A program made the translations under genes and the position numbers. Source: Saccharothrix sp. (GTDB lineage: Bacteria > Actinomycetota > Actinomycetes > Mycobacteriales > Pseudonocardiaceae). From it: 64,000 nucleotides of DNA. Shown here piece by piece: positions 35,722 through 43,623 of this stretch; positions within the stretch are counted from its first letter, which is position 1; every line of letters starts with the position of its first letter. The notes below the pieces were generated by a model. That model saw only the letters and a program-made list of their open reading frames with translations, had not been told where the DNA came from and did not search any database. The stretch spans positions 1 through 64,000 of the forward strand of contig NZ_JAPSLK010000010.1 of assembly GCF_031180885.1 (NCBI RefSeq). Direction: 5' to 3'.

Positions 35722-37170
35722 ATGGGTTCGCGCAGTGGTGGCCATTTCCGCAAATCCGCCCTCGCCGTGCTGGTCACGGCCGTGCTCGCCGCCTTGTCGG
35801 CCAGTCCGGTGCACGCGGCGCCCACCAGGTACGAAGCCGAGACCTCACCGGCGGCGTGCGCCGGCACCATCGACACGAACTGGTCCGGGTACACCGGTTC
35901 CGGCTTCTGCAACGGCGACAACGCCATCGGGGCGTACGCGCAGTTCACCGTCAACGCCTCCAGCGCGCGCACTGCGGCGGTCGGCATCCGGTTCGCCAAC
36001 GGTGGCAGGACCGCGCGGCCGGTGAACCTGGTCGTCAACGACTCCACGGTCGCGTCGCCGTCGTTCGAGAGCACGGGCGCGTGGAGCACCTGGCTCACTA
36101 AGACGGTGACCGTCACCCTGAGATCGGGCGGCAACACCATCCGGCTGGACCCGATCACCTCGGCCGGTCTGCCGAACCTGGACCACCTCGACGTCGAGGT
36201 GGGAGCCAATCTGCCGAGCAGCTTCCAGTGGCGGTCCAGCGGTGTGCTCATCGGGCCGAAGTCGGACGCCACGCACAACATCCGCGCCGTGAAGGACCCG
36301 TCGGTCGTTCACCACAACGGCCGCTACCACGTGTTCGCCAGCACCACCAACAACAACGGCGGGTACAGCGTGGTGTACCTGAACTTCACGGACTGGTCGC
36401 AGGCGGGCTCGGCACAGCACCACTACCTGGACCGGACCGCGATCGGTGGCGGGTACAAGGCGGCGCCGCACGTGTTCTACTTCGCGCCGCAGCGCCTGTG
36501 GTGCCTGGTCTTCCAGACCGGTGACAACGCGGCGTACTCGACGACATCGGACATCTCGAACCCGCAGTCGTGGAGTGCGCCGAAGAAGTTTTACGCCAAC
36601 GGGATGCCGCAGATCATCCGGGACAACATCGGCGACGGCTACTGGGTCGACTTCTGGGTGATCTGCGACAGCACGAAGTGCCACCTGTTCTCCAGCGACG
36701 ACAACGGGCACCTGTACCGCTCGGAGACCACGGTCGCCAACTTCCCGAACGGGATGACCAACACCGTGATCGCCTTGCAGGACACGAAGTTCAAGCTGTT
36801 CGAGGCACCCAACGTCTACAAGGTGACGGGCAGCGACAGCTACCTGCTGGTCAACGAGGCGATCGGCTCGGACGGCAAGCGCTACTTCCGGTCCTGGACC
36901 TCGCCCACGATCACGGGGTCGTGGACCGCGCTCGCCGACACCGAGGCCAACCCCTTCGCCCGGTCGAACAACGTCGCCTTCGACGGCACCGCGTGGACCA
37001 GGGACATCAGCCACGGCGAGATGATCCGCAACGGCATCGACCAGACGATGACCATCAGTTCGTGCAACCTGCGCTACATGTACCAGGGCAAGGACCCCAA
37101 CGCGAACGACTCCTACAACTTCCTGCCATGGCGCCTGGGTGTGCTGACGCAGACGAACTCCACCTGCTGA
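35722..37170 (+). CDS. Secreted GH62 alpha-L-arabinofuranosidase with N-terminal CBM
   Basis: A 482-residue exported enzyme; ATG 35722 follows AAGGAGG at 35710. Signal peptide to about residue 33 (ALAVLVTAVLAALSASPVHA). Residues about 36-155 form a CBM6/35-like beta-sandwich (RYEAETSPAACAGTIDTNW; GIRFANGGRTARPVNLVVN; GGNTIRLDPITSAGLPNLDH). Residues about 165-482 are the GH62 five-bladed propeller: AVKDPSVVHHNGRYHVFAST (catalytic base Asp), DGYWVDFWVICDSTKCHLF, KLFEAPNVYKVTG (catalytic acid Glu) and NFLPWRLGVLTQTNSTC at the end. It removes arabinose from arabinoxylan. Paired operators and a CebR-like box lie upstream. It appears intact, unlike most neighbours. Confidence 0.92.
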   Translation: MGSRSGGHFRKSALAVLVTAVLAALSASPVHAAPTRYEAETSPAACAGTIDTNWSGYTGSGFCNGDNAIGAYAQFTVNASSARTAAVGIRFANGGRTARPVNLVVNDSTVASPSFESTGAWSTWLTKTVTVTLRSGGNTIRLDPITSAGLPNLDHLDVEVGANLPSSFQWRSSGVLIGPKSDATHNIRAVKDPSVVHHNGRYHVFASTTNNNGGYSVVYLNFTDWSQAGSAQHHYLDRTAIGGGYKAAPHVFYFAPQRLWCLVFQTGDNAAYSTTSDISNPQSWSAPKKFYANGMPQIIRDNIGDGYWVDFWVICDSTKCHLFSSDDNGHLYRSETTVANFPNGMTNTVIALQDTKFKLFEAPNVYKVTGSDSYLLVNEAIGSDGKRYFRSWTSPTITGSWTALADTEANPFARSNNVAFDGTAWTRDISHGEMIRNGIDQTMTISSCNLRYMYQGKDPNANDSYNFLPWRLGVLTQTNSTC

Positions 37171-37248
37171 CCGCCGCCGCGGTCACCGAGGAGGATCAAC
37201 GCTGAGGTTGACACTGCTCGCGACGGGCGTCCTCACCGAACGGCCCGT

Positions 37249-37428
37249 GGCTTCGACTTCGGCGGCTCCTCGGTGTTCCGGAACAACACCTCGTGCAACA
37301 TCGTCATCCGTAACCCGACCATCCACCACGTCGACACGGGCGAGAGGGACGGCATCACCGTCCAGAAGAACAGCACCAACGTCTGGGTCGACTACAACGA
37401 GTTCTACAAAACGAGTTCTACACCATGA
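37249..37428 (+). pseudogene. Chimeric pectate-lyase scrap (PL9 end joined to PL1)
   Basis: The frame first reads FDFGGSSVFRNNTSC, matching the FTFDGGSSVFRNNTSC stretch of the PL9 enzyme at 29893. It then switches to NIVIRNPTIHHVDTGERDGI and NSTNVWVDYNEFY, typical of PL1 pectate lyases (D-x-I-T-V-x-x-S-x-x-V-W-V-D-H). It is about 60 codons with no start of its own. It looks like an illegitimate fusion of two lyase genes. Confidence 0.6.
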
Positions 37429-37553
37429 ACAACTGGTTCCGGACTGCTTGGGGGCGTTCCCGGACATGACGCGCGCTGCTGATTCCGCCAGTCCGCCGCG
37501 GTCGGCGTCGTTTGGACCGTTGCCCAACAGTGCTGTTCGCAAGGAGGCGACGC

Positions 37554-38273
37554 ATGATTCTGCGCATGGGCAAGCACACCAGAAGTCGGACCGCCGGTAT
37601 TGCCGCGGCCGTGTCGGTGGCGGCTCTGACCGGAGGCTTGGTGATGGCGGTCGGCACCAATGCCAACGCGGCGGTCGGGTGCCGAGTGGACTACACCGTG
37701 ACCAAATCAGTGGCAGGGCGGTTTCGGTGCCAACGTGACGGTGACCAACCTGGGCGACGCGGTGTCGGGCTGGACGCTGGAGTGGTCGTTCCCGGCGGGG
37801 CAGAAGGTGACGCAACTGTGGGGTGGCGAATTCTCCCAGTCCGGCAGTGCGGTGACGGTGCGCAACGCGAGCTACAACGGCTCGCTGGCCACGGGCGCGT
37901 CGGTCACGCCGGGCTTCAACGGCTCCTGGTCGGGGTCGAACCCGGCCCCGTCGTCGTTCAAGCTCAACGGCGTGGTGTGCACTGGCTCGTCCACCGGCAC
38001 CAGCACCTCAACCCCAACGTCGACCACTACTACTACCACCACGACGTCCCAGCAGCCGGGCGGTGGTGACGGCAGCGGCCCGTGGCCGAGCGACACCGGC
38101 AGCGTGAAGATCACCGACACCCGTGAGACCGGGTCGTACTTCAACGGTGGGATGAAGCGGTACTACGGCATCGGTGACGGTGGTCAGGGTGAGAGCCAGG
38201 ACCCGATGTTCGTGGTGGCCAACGGCGGCACGATCGAGAACGTGATCATCGACGCGCCCGCGGGCCACGATCG
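37554..38273 (+). pseudogene. CBM2-linker-PL3 pectate lyase, frameshifted and truncated
   Basis: ATG 37554 follows AAGGAGGCGACGC and opens a signal peptide (GIAAAVSVAALTGGLVMAVG). The CBM2 starts CRVDYTVT; one extra A near 37707 shifts the frame, after which [40 protein letters not shown] and FKLNGVVC complete it. A Thr-rich linker and a PL3-type start ([33 protein letters not shown]) follow, but similarity ends at about 38270 and an unrelated frame runs to a stop at 38371. A cellulose-binding pectate lyase that has lost most of its catalytic domain. Confidence 0.75.
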
Positions 38274-38369
38274 TCCCTTCGTGAGCAGGCGTGCGGTGTT
38301 CCGGCGAAGGTGGCGGCCGGGTCGTGCCGAACCCGACGTAGTCTCGCCTTTGGTGGCTAGCTTGGGTCC

Positions 38370-38522
38370 ATGAGGTTGCTGCTGTGGCTCGTGCTGGTCT
38401 GCCTGTGCGGGGCGGGCGGGGCGGAGCTGCTGGGGCTGGCCTCCGGTGTCGTGATCGCCGCCTGTGCCGACGACAGTCCCGTCACCCGGCGTGCCCGACA
38501 CGGGCTCGGCGACGTTCGATGA
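38370..38522 (+). CDS. Possible 50-residue membrane peptide
   Basis: ATG 38370 opens [20 protein letters not shown] and [20 protein letters not shown], a hydrophobic segment followed by a polar, basic end, stopping 20 bp before the convergent MerR gene. There is no strong ribosome site and no known family. It could be a small membrane protein or chance coding. Confidence 0.3.
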   Translation: MRLLLWLVLVCLCGAGGAELLGLASGVVIAACADDSPVTRRARHGLGDVR

Positions 38523-38541
38523 CCTGCGTGGTCAGATGCGG

Positions 38542-38940
38542 TCAGGGGAGGGGGAGATCCGGCGGGATCTGGAGTGCGACGGTGATCAGTGAGTGGATGC
38601 GGGTGGCGATCGCGGCGAGCAGGCCGTGCATCTCCGGGGAGGCGGTCTCGGCGGCGGCCTGGAGGGTGCGCAGGTCCTCGTCGATGCGCTCCATGATCTC
38701 GGTGATGTCGGTCCGGCCGGCGGTGAGTGCGGTGGAAATCTCCTCTAGAGGAACTCCCTGGACCTCCAGGCGTTGGACGAGGTGGATGCGGTCGACGTCG
38801 GTGGGGTGGTAGAGCCGGTAGTTGCCGGCGGTGCGCTTGGCGGGCGTGAGCAGGCCCAGGGTGGTGTAGTAGTCCACGGTGCGCGGGCTGACCTGGGCGC
38901 GTGCGGCGAGTTCGCCGATCTTGAGCAGGACGTCGGTCAC
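38542..38940 (-). CDS. MerR-family regulator, cassette copy 2
   Basis: A 132-residue regulator starting at GTG 38940 after CGGAGGGGGCC. It has the same winged helix (LLKIGELAARAQVSPRTVDY) and the same C-terminal end (LITVALQIPPDLPLP) as the regulator at 17410-17808; roughly four of five residues agree by eye. Differences cluster in the dimerisation helix (DITEIMERIDEDLRTLQAAA), which could separate the two circuits. No cysteine. It is divergent from the CNNM-CNNM-Spo0M operon at 39085 and probably controls it. Confidence 0.9.
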   Translation of the reverse strand: MTDVLLKIGELAARAQVSPRTVDYYTTLGLLTPAKRTAGNYRLYHPTDVDRIHLVQRLEVQGVPLEEISTALTAGRTDITEIMERIDEDLRTLQAAAETASPEMHGLLAAIATRIHSLITVALQIPPDLPLP

Positions 38941-38960
38941 ACAGGCCCCCTCCGTCGAAC

Positions 38961-39056
38961 ACTCACAGTGAACCGTACAGTTGTACGTGTTAGTATGAAG
39001 TGTGCCTGATGGAACCGACATAGACGGTTGCAGTAGTCGGCCGGGTGGGGCCCGGC
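38961..39056. promoter_or_regulatory. Divergent MerR/CNNM control region, copy 2
   Basis: Homologous to the copy-1 spacer. A perfect palindrome CGTACAGTTGTACG (38974-38987) lies immediately upstream of a good -10 element TAGTAT (38991-38996) reading toward the CNNM operon, as expected for a MerR site between -35 and -10. Downstream, a hairpin with 6-bp arms (39040-39045 and 39051-39056) corresponds to the copy-1 leader hairpin; the loop sequence differs while pairing is kept. Confidence 0.68.
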
Positions 39057-39084
39057 TGAACTCCTCTTCCACGGCGGTTGCGCC

Positions 39085-40398
39085 GTGTTGATCTTTTCCG
39101 GGTTGTTGGCGATCGTGGCCCTCACCGCGGCCACCGGGTACTTCGTGGCCCAGGAGTTCGCCTACATGGCCGTGGACCGGGGCCGGCTGCGGCAGATGGC
39201 GGAGGCGGGCGACAAGGGCGCCGAGCGGGCCTACCGGGTCACGCAGCGCCTGTCGTTCATGCTCTCCGGCGCGCAGTTCGGCATCACCGTGACCGCGTTG
39301 TTGGCCGGGTACGTGGCCGAGCCGTTGCTGGGTACGGGGTTGGCGGGCGTGTTGGGCGTGACCGGGCTGCCGACGGCGGTTGCGGTGTCGCTGTCGATGG
39401 CGTTGGCGCTGGTGTTCGCGACCGTGGTGCAGATGGTGCTGGGTGAGTTGTTCCCCAAGAACTTCGCGATCGCCAAGCCGGAGGTCCTGGCCACGGCGCT
39501 CAGTTCGTCCACGTTGGTGTACTTGAAGGTCGCGGGGCCGTTGATCCGGCTGTTCGACGCGGCGGCGAACAAGTTGCTGCGGTCGGTGGGCATCGAGCCG
39601 GTCGAGGAGCTGCCGCAGGGCGCCACTTCCGAGGACCTGAGGCAGATCATCGGTGACGCGAACGAGCAGGGGCACCTTGATCCCGAGTTGTCGCAGTTGT
39701 TGGAGCGCGGGCTGGGGTTCCGCGAGTTGGTGGCCGAGCAGGCCATGACGCCGCGGGTCTCGGTGCACACGATCCAGGCCGGGGAGCCGGTGTCGCGCGT
39801 GGTCGAGCTGTTGGACACCGGGCACTCCCGCTTTCCGGTGGTGGGCGACGACCTGGACGACCTGCGTGGCGTGGTCGGGTTGGCCGAAGTGCTGACCGTC
39901 GAACCGGACAAGCGTGCGGACACCCCGGTCGGCGACATCGCCTCGCCGGCGCTGGTGGTGCCGACGACGTTGCCGTTGCCGGCCGTGCTGGAGCGGCTGC
40001 GCGCCGAGCACCGGCAGTTGGCGTGCGTGGTGGACGAGTTCGGCGGGTTCGCCGGCGTGGTGTCGCTGGAAGACCTGGCCGAGGAGCTGGTCGGGGAGAT
40101 CCACGACGAGGACGATCTGGTGCAGGACGCCATCGAGCCGCTGAGCGAGCACGTGTGGCGGGTGCCGGGGCGGATGCGGGTGGACGAGGTCGCCGACGCC
40201 ACCGACGTCGAGCTGCCCGCCCACGACAGCTACGACACCGTCTCCGGGCTCGTGCTGCACCAACTGGGCCGCACCGCGTCCGTCGGTGACCAGCTGGAGC
40301 TGGACGGCGTGTCGATCCGGGTCGTGGAGGTCGCCCGCAACGTGCCCGCGGCGGTTGTGCTGACCGAGCGGGCGCGGGACCGGGAGGAAGCCCGATGA
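39085..40398 (+). CDS. CNNM/CorC-type transporter, first gene of cassette copy 2
   Basis: A 437-residue paralogue of the protein at 15942-17255, with the same length and GTG start (VLIFSGLLAIVALTAATGYF). DUF21 membrane domain (MVLGELFPKNFAIAKPEVLA), CBS pair (MTPRVSVHTIQAGEPVSRVV; DEFGGFAGVVSLEDLAEELV) and CorC_HlyC end (YDTVSGLVLHQLGRTASVGD) are all intact. Equal length and sustained identity indicate a duplicated functional gene, not a decaying copy. First gene of the operon; the next gene starts inside its stop (ATGA). Confidence 0.9.
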   Translation: MLIFSGLLAIVALTAATGYFVAQEFAYMAVDRGRLRQMAEAGDKGAERAYRVTQRLSFMLSGAQFGITVTALLAGYVAEPLLGTGLAGVLGVTGLPTAVAVSLSMALALVFATVVQMVLGELFPKNFAIAKPEVLATALSSSTLVYLKVAGPLIRLFDAAANKLLRSVGIEPVEELPQGATSEDLRQIIGDANEQGHLDPELSQLLERGLGFRELVAEQAMTPRVSVHTIQAGEPVSRVVELLDTGHSRFPVVGDDLDDLRGVVGLAEVLTVEPDKRADTPVGDIASPALVVPTTLPLPAVLERLRAEHRQLACVVDEFGGFAGVVSLEDLAEELVGEIHDEDDLVQDAIEPLSEHVWRVPGRMRVDEVADATDVELPAHDSYDTVSGLVLHQLGRTASVGDQLELDGVSIRVVEVARNVPAAVVLTERARDREEAR

Positions 40399-41438
40399 GC
40401 ACGACCTGGTCCCTCCTGGTGTCGGTGTTCCTGTTGGTGGCCAACGCCTTCTTCGTCGCCGCCGAATTCGCGCTGGTCGCGGCCAAGCGGCACCGCTTGG
40501 AGGCGGCGGCCGAGGACAGCCGGGCCGCGCGGGCGGCGGTGGCCGGTGTGCGTGAGCTGTCGTTGATGCTGGCCGGTGCGCAGTTGGGCATCACCCTGTG
40601 CACGCTGGGTTTGGGCGCGTTGGCCAAGCCCGCCGTGGCCGATCTGTTCGACCCGTTGTTGCGGGCGACGGGGCTGCCGGACGGCGTGGCGTACGGGATC
40701 GCGTTCGCGTTGAGCCTGATGCTGGTGGTGTTCCTGCACATGGTGGTCGGCGAAATGGCGCCGAAATCCTGGGCGATCTCGCACCCCGAGCGGTCGGCGC
40801 TGTTGCTGGCGCTGCCGTTCCGCGGGTTCGCCCGGTCGGTGCGGTGGGTCCTCAGTGGACTGAACCACACCACGAACGGCTTGCTGCGGCTGCTGAAGGT
40901 GCAGCCGCAGGACGAGCTGGCGCAGGCGCACCGGCCGGAGGACCTGCGGATGCTGGTCCGCCAGTCCGCCGAGCACGGCCTGATCCCCGAGGGCCAGCAG
41001 AAGCTGTTGACCCGCATGTTGCAGCTCCAGCAGACCACCGTGGCCCAGGTGATGGTGCCGATCGAGCAGGCCGTCAGCGTCACCGAGCACACCGGCGCGG
41101 CGGCGGTCGAGCGGCGCAGCCGCGAGTCCGGGCGGTCGCGCTTCCCCGTGATGGACATGCACGGCCGTTACGTCGGCCTGGTGCACATCCGGGAAGCCGT
41201 GCGGGCAATCGCGGCCGGCGAGCCGAGGAAGGCCCGCGACCTGATGACCACCCCGCTTACCCTGCCCGTGGACCTGCCCGTCGCCCAGGCGGTGACCGCC
41301 ATGCGCGGCAGCCGCGCCCAACTCGCACTCGTGGCCGACAGCGACCACGTCGTGGGCATCGCGGCGCTGGAAGACCTCCTCGAAGAGCTGATCGGCGACT
41401 TCGAGGACGAGACCGACCCGGTAGTTCGCACCTCCTGA
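40395..41438 (+). CDS. CNNM/CorC-type transporter, second gene of cassette copy 2
   Basis: A 347-residue paralogue of 14869-15945: LLVSVFLLVANAFFVAAEFA at the start, HMVVGEMAPKSWAISHPERS, CBS motifs VMVPIEQAVSVTEH and SRFPVMDMHGRYVGLVHIRE, ending DLLEELIGDFEDETDPVV. It lacks the CorC_HlyC tail present in its operon partner, as the copy-1 protein does, so the long/short pairing is conserved. The gene is followed after 35 bp by the Spo0M gene. Confidence 0.88.
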   Translation: MSTTWSLLVSVFLLVANAFFVAAEFALVAAKRHRLEAAAEDSRAARAAVAGVRELSLMLAGAQLGITLCTLGLGALAKPAVADLFDPLLRATGLPDGVAYGIAFALSLMLVVFLHMVVGEMAPKSWAISHPERSALLLALPFRGFARSVRWVLSGLNHTTNGLLRLLKVQPQDELAQAHRPEDLRMLVRQSAEHGLIPEGQQKLLTRMLQLQQTTVAQVMVPIEQAVSVTEHTGAAAVERRSRESGRSRFPVMDMHGRYVGLVHIREAVRAIAAGEPRKARDLMTTPLTLPVDLPVAQAVTAMRGSRAQLALVADSDHVVGIAALEDLLEELIGDFEDETDPVVRTS

Positions 41439-41473
41439 GAATCCCCACACCCCTTCCCGGAGGAAGAGACCTG

Positions 41474-42490
41474 ATGTTCAAGCGGATGCTCAGCGCCTTC
41501 GGCGTCGGCGGACCCTCCGTCGACACCGTCCTGGACTCACCGCACGCCACGCCCGGCCAGGTGATCACCGGCCAGGTCCGCATCCAGGGCGGCAGCGCCG
41601 ACGCCCACATCGACCAGATCGTGCTGTCCCTCGTCACGCGCGTCGAGGTCGAGCACGGCGACCACGAGTTCGGCGGTGTCTCGGAGTTCCTGCGCCTGTC
41701 GGTGGCACAGGCCGTGCGGGTGGCCGCCGGGCAGCCGGTGTCGGTGCCGTTCCAGCTCCCGCTGCCGTGGGAGACCCCGATCACCGCCGTGGGCGGGCAG
41801 CCGCTGCCCGGCATGACCGTCGGCGTGCGCACGGAACTGGTGATCTCCGGCGCGCCCGACAAGGGCGACCTGGACCCGGTCCTGGTCGGCCCGCTGCCCT
41901 CGCAGGACCGCGTGCTCGACGCGTTCGGGCAGCTGGGGTTCCAGTTCCGCTCCGTGGACGTGGAAGCCGGCCGCATCGCCGGCGTGCACCAGGAACTCGG
42001 CTTCTACCAGGAGATCGAGTTCTTCCCGCCGGGCCAGTACGCGGGTCGGATCAACCAGGTCGAGTTGACGTTCGTCACCAACCCGCACGAACTGGTCGTG
42101 GTGCTGGAGGCGGACAAGCGCGGCGGGCTGTTCAGCTCCGGCGGCGACGCGTTCGGCCGTTTCCACGTGTCCCACCAGGACGCGCTGAACACCGACTGGG
42201 CCTCGGCGATCAACCAGTGGCTGGCCCAGGTCGCCGAACGCGGCGGCCACGCGGCCTATGGCAATCCGGCCTTCGGCGGCCAGCCCGCGTACGGCCAGCA
42301 CCAGTACGGGCACCAGCCCGGCTACGGCCAGCACGGGTACGACCACCACGACCACCACCGGGGTTCCGGCGTCGGTGGCGTTGTGGCGGGCGCGGCGGCC
42401 GGCGTCGTCGGCGGCATGATCCTCGGCGAGGTCGTCGAAGAGGTCTTCGAGGACGACGGCGGCGGCGAGGACTTCGCCTTCGAGGAGTGA
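41474..42490 (+). CDS. Spo0M-family (arrestin-like) protein, cassette copy 2
   Basis: A 338-residue paralogue of 13766-14869, starting MFKRMLSAFGVGGPSVDTVL after GGAAGAGACCTG. The arrestin-like core is nearly the same (QVRIQGGSADAHIDQIVLSL; QELGFYQEIEFFPPGQYAGR). The Gly/Tyr/Gln tail is shorter (FGGQPAYGQHQYGHQPGYGQ), while the glycine-zipper GVVAGAAAGVVGGMILGEV and acidic end are retained. The two copies therefore diverged mainly by repeat-number change in the tail. Here a 35-bp gap replaces the stop/start overlap seen in copy 1. Confidence 0.9.
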   Translation: MFKRMLSAFGVGGPSVDTVLDSPHATPGQVITGQVRIQGGSADAHIDQIVLSLVTRVEVEHGDHEFGGVSEFLRLSVAQAVRVAAGQPVSVPFQLPLPWETPITAVGGQPLPGMTVGVRTELVISGAPDKGDLDPVLVGPLPSQDRVLDAFGQLGFQFRSVDVEAGRIAGVHQELGFYQEIEFFPPGQYAGRINQVELTFVTNPHELVVVLEADKRGGLFSSGGDAFGRFHVSHQDALNTDWASAINQWLAQVAERGGHAAYGNPAFGGQPAYGQHQYGHQPGYGQHGYDHHDHHRGSGVGGVVAGAAAGVVGGMILGEVVEEVFEDDGGGEDFAFEE

Positions 42491-42748
42491 GCCCCCGCGA
42501 ACAGCTCGGCTGACACCTCCCGGATCGGCGCGGCGGACGTCCACAACCCCACCGTCCGCCGCGCTTCCCCGCCGGGCCACGCCCGTTGCCGCGTTGAATG
42601 ACCCACGATCCGCACCGGACGGCGCGATCCGCGGGGTTCAACCGCCTGTGCCCCGTCGGAGGCGGCACATCGACCCCGCGTCCCACGATCTCTCGGCGGC
42701 GTTACGCTCCGCGCAGTCGCGCGACGCCAGTACGGAGAGGGGCACGGC

Positions 42749-43558
42749 ATGGTCGAGCGGTCTGAGGGTGTGCCGGACGAGATCGACCTGACCCGGCCCA
42801 GTGCCGCGCGGGTCTACGACTACTACCTCGGTGGCGCGCACAACTTCGCCGTCGACCGGGAGATGGCCGAGCGGGCCGTGGCGATGTGGCCGGACCTGCC
42901 GTTGATCATGCAGGCCAACCGGGCGTTCCTGCGGCGGGCGGTGCGGTACTGCGTGGCCGCGGGGGTGCGGCAGTTCCTCGACCTCGGCTCGGGCATCCCC
43001 ACGGTCGGCAACGTGCACGAGGTGGCCCGCAACGCCGCTCCGGACGCCCGTGTGGTCTACGTCGACATGGACCCGGTCGCGGTGACGCACAGCCGGATGA
43101 TCCTCGGCGACGACCCGCTGACCAGAGTCGTCCAGGCCGACCTGCGCCGCCCGGACCTGCTGCTGGACCGGCCCGAGGTGCGGTCGCTGCTGGACTTCGA
43201 CCAGCCGGTCGCGGTGATGATGGTCGCGGTGCTGCACTTCGTGCCCGACACCGACGAGCCCGCGAAGGTCCTCGCCGGCTACCGGGACGCCATGGCGCCC
43301 GGCAGCTTCTTGGTGCTCTCGCACGCCACCCACGAAGGGCGTCCGGACAAGGCCGACGAGCACCGGGAGCTGTACCGACGCACCGCCACCCCGATGACGA
43401 TGCGGTCCAAGGCCGAGGTGCGCGGTCTGCTAGACGGGTTCGACGTGGTCGATCCCGGTGTGGTGTACCTGCCGCTGTGGCGGCCGGAGTCGCTGGACGA
43501 GGTCGACGAGCACCCGGAGCGGTTCACCGGTCTTGCGGCGGTGGCGCGCAGGCGGTGA
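42749..43558 (+). CDS. SAM-dependent methyltransferase, DUF574/Methyltransf_19 type
   Basis: A 269-residue methyltransferase of the group expanded in actinomycetes. It opens with DLTRPSAARVYDYYLGGAHN (the family's DxxxPs-aRvyDy-LGG-hN signature), then RQFLDLGSGIPTVGNVHEVA (SAM motif I), VVYVDMDPVAVTHSRMIL, and PVAVMMVAVLHFVPD. ATG 42749 follows GGAGAGGGGCACGGC. Substrate unknown; family members are often cotranscribed with conservon or stress genes, but this one stands alone. The stop codon lies in a 14-bp tandem repeat. Confidence 0.88.
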   Translation: MVERSEGVPDEIDLTRPSAARVYDYYLGGAHNFAVDREMAERAVAMWPDLPLIMQANRAFLRRAVRYCVAAGVRQFLDLGSGIPTVGNVHEVARNAAPDARVVYVDMDPVAVTHSRMILGDDPLTRVVQADLRRPDLLLDRPEVRSLLDFDQPVAVMMVAVLHFVPDTDEPAKVLAGYRDAMAPGSFLVLSHATHEGRPDKADEHRELYRRTATPMTMRSKAEVRGLLDGFDVVDPGVVYLPLWRPESLDEVDEHPERFTGLAAVARRR

Positions 43559-43590
43559 CGTGCAGGCGGTGACGTGCAGGCGGTGACGTG
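43549..43590. repeat. Three tandem copies of a 14-bp repeat
   Basis: CAGGCGGTGACGTG is repeated exactly at 43549-43562, 43563-43576 and 43577-43590. The first copy contains the methyltransferase stop codon. Probably slippage-derived; copy number may vary between strains. Confidence 0.85.
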
Positions 43591-43623
43591 CCGCCGGTCG
43601 GGCTGGCGGCACGTCGCGCGCGG

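Noticed and set aside
38542-40263. A 573-codon minus-strand protein ending in the MerR domain
   Set aside because: Only the last 132 codons are MerR; the rest is His/Gln-rich antisense of the CNNM gene. GTG 38940 has a clear ribosome site.
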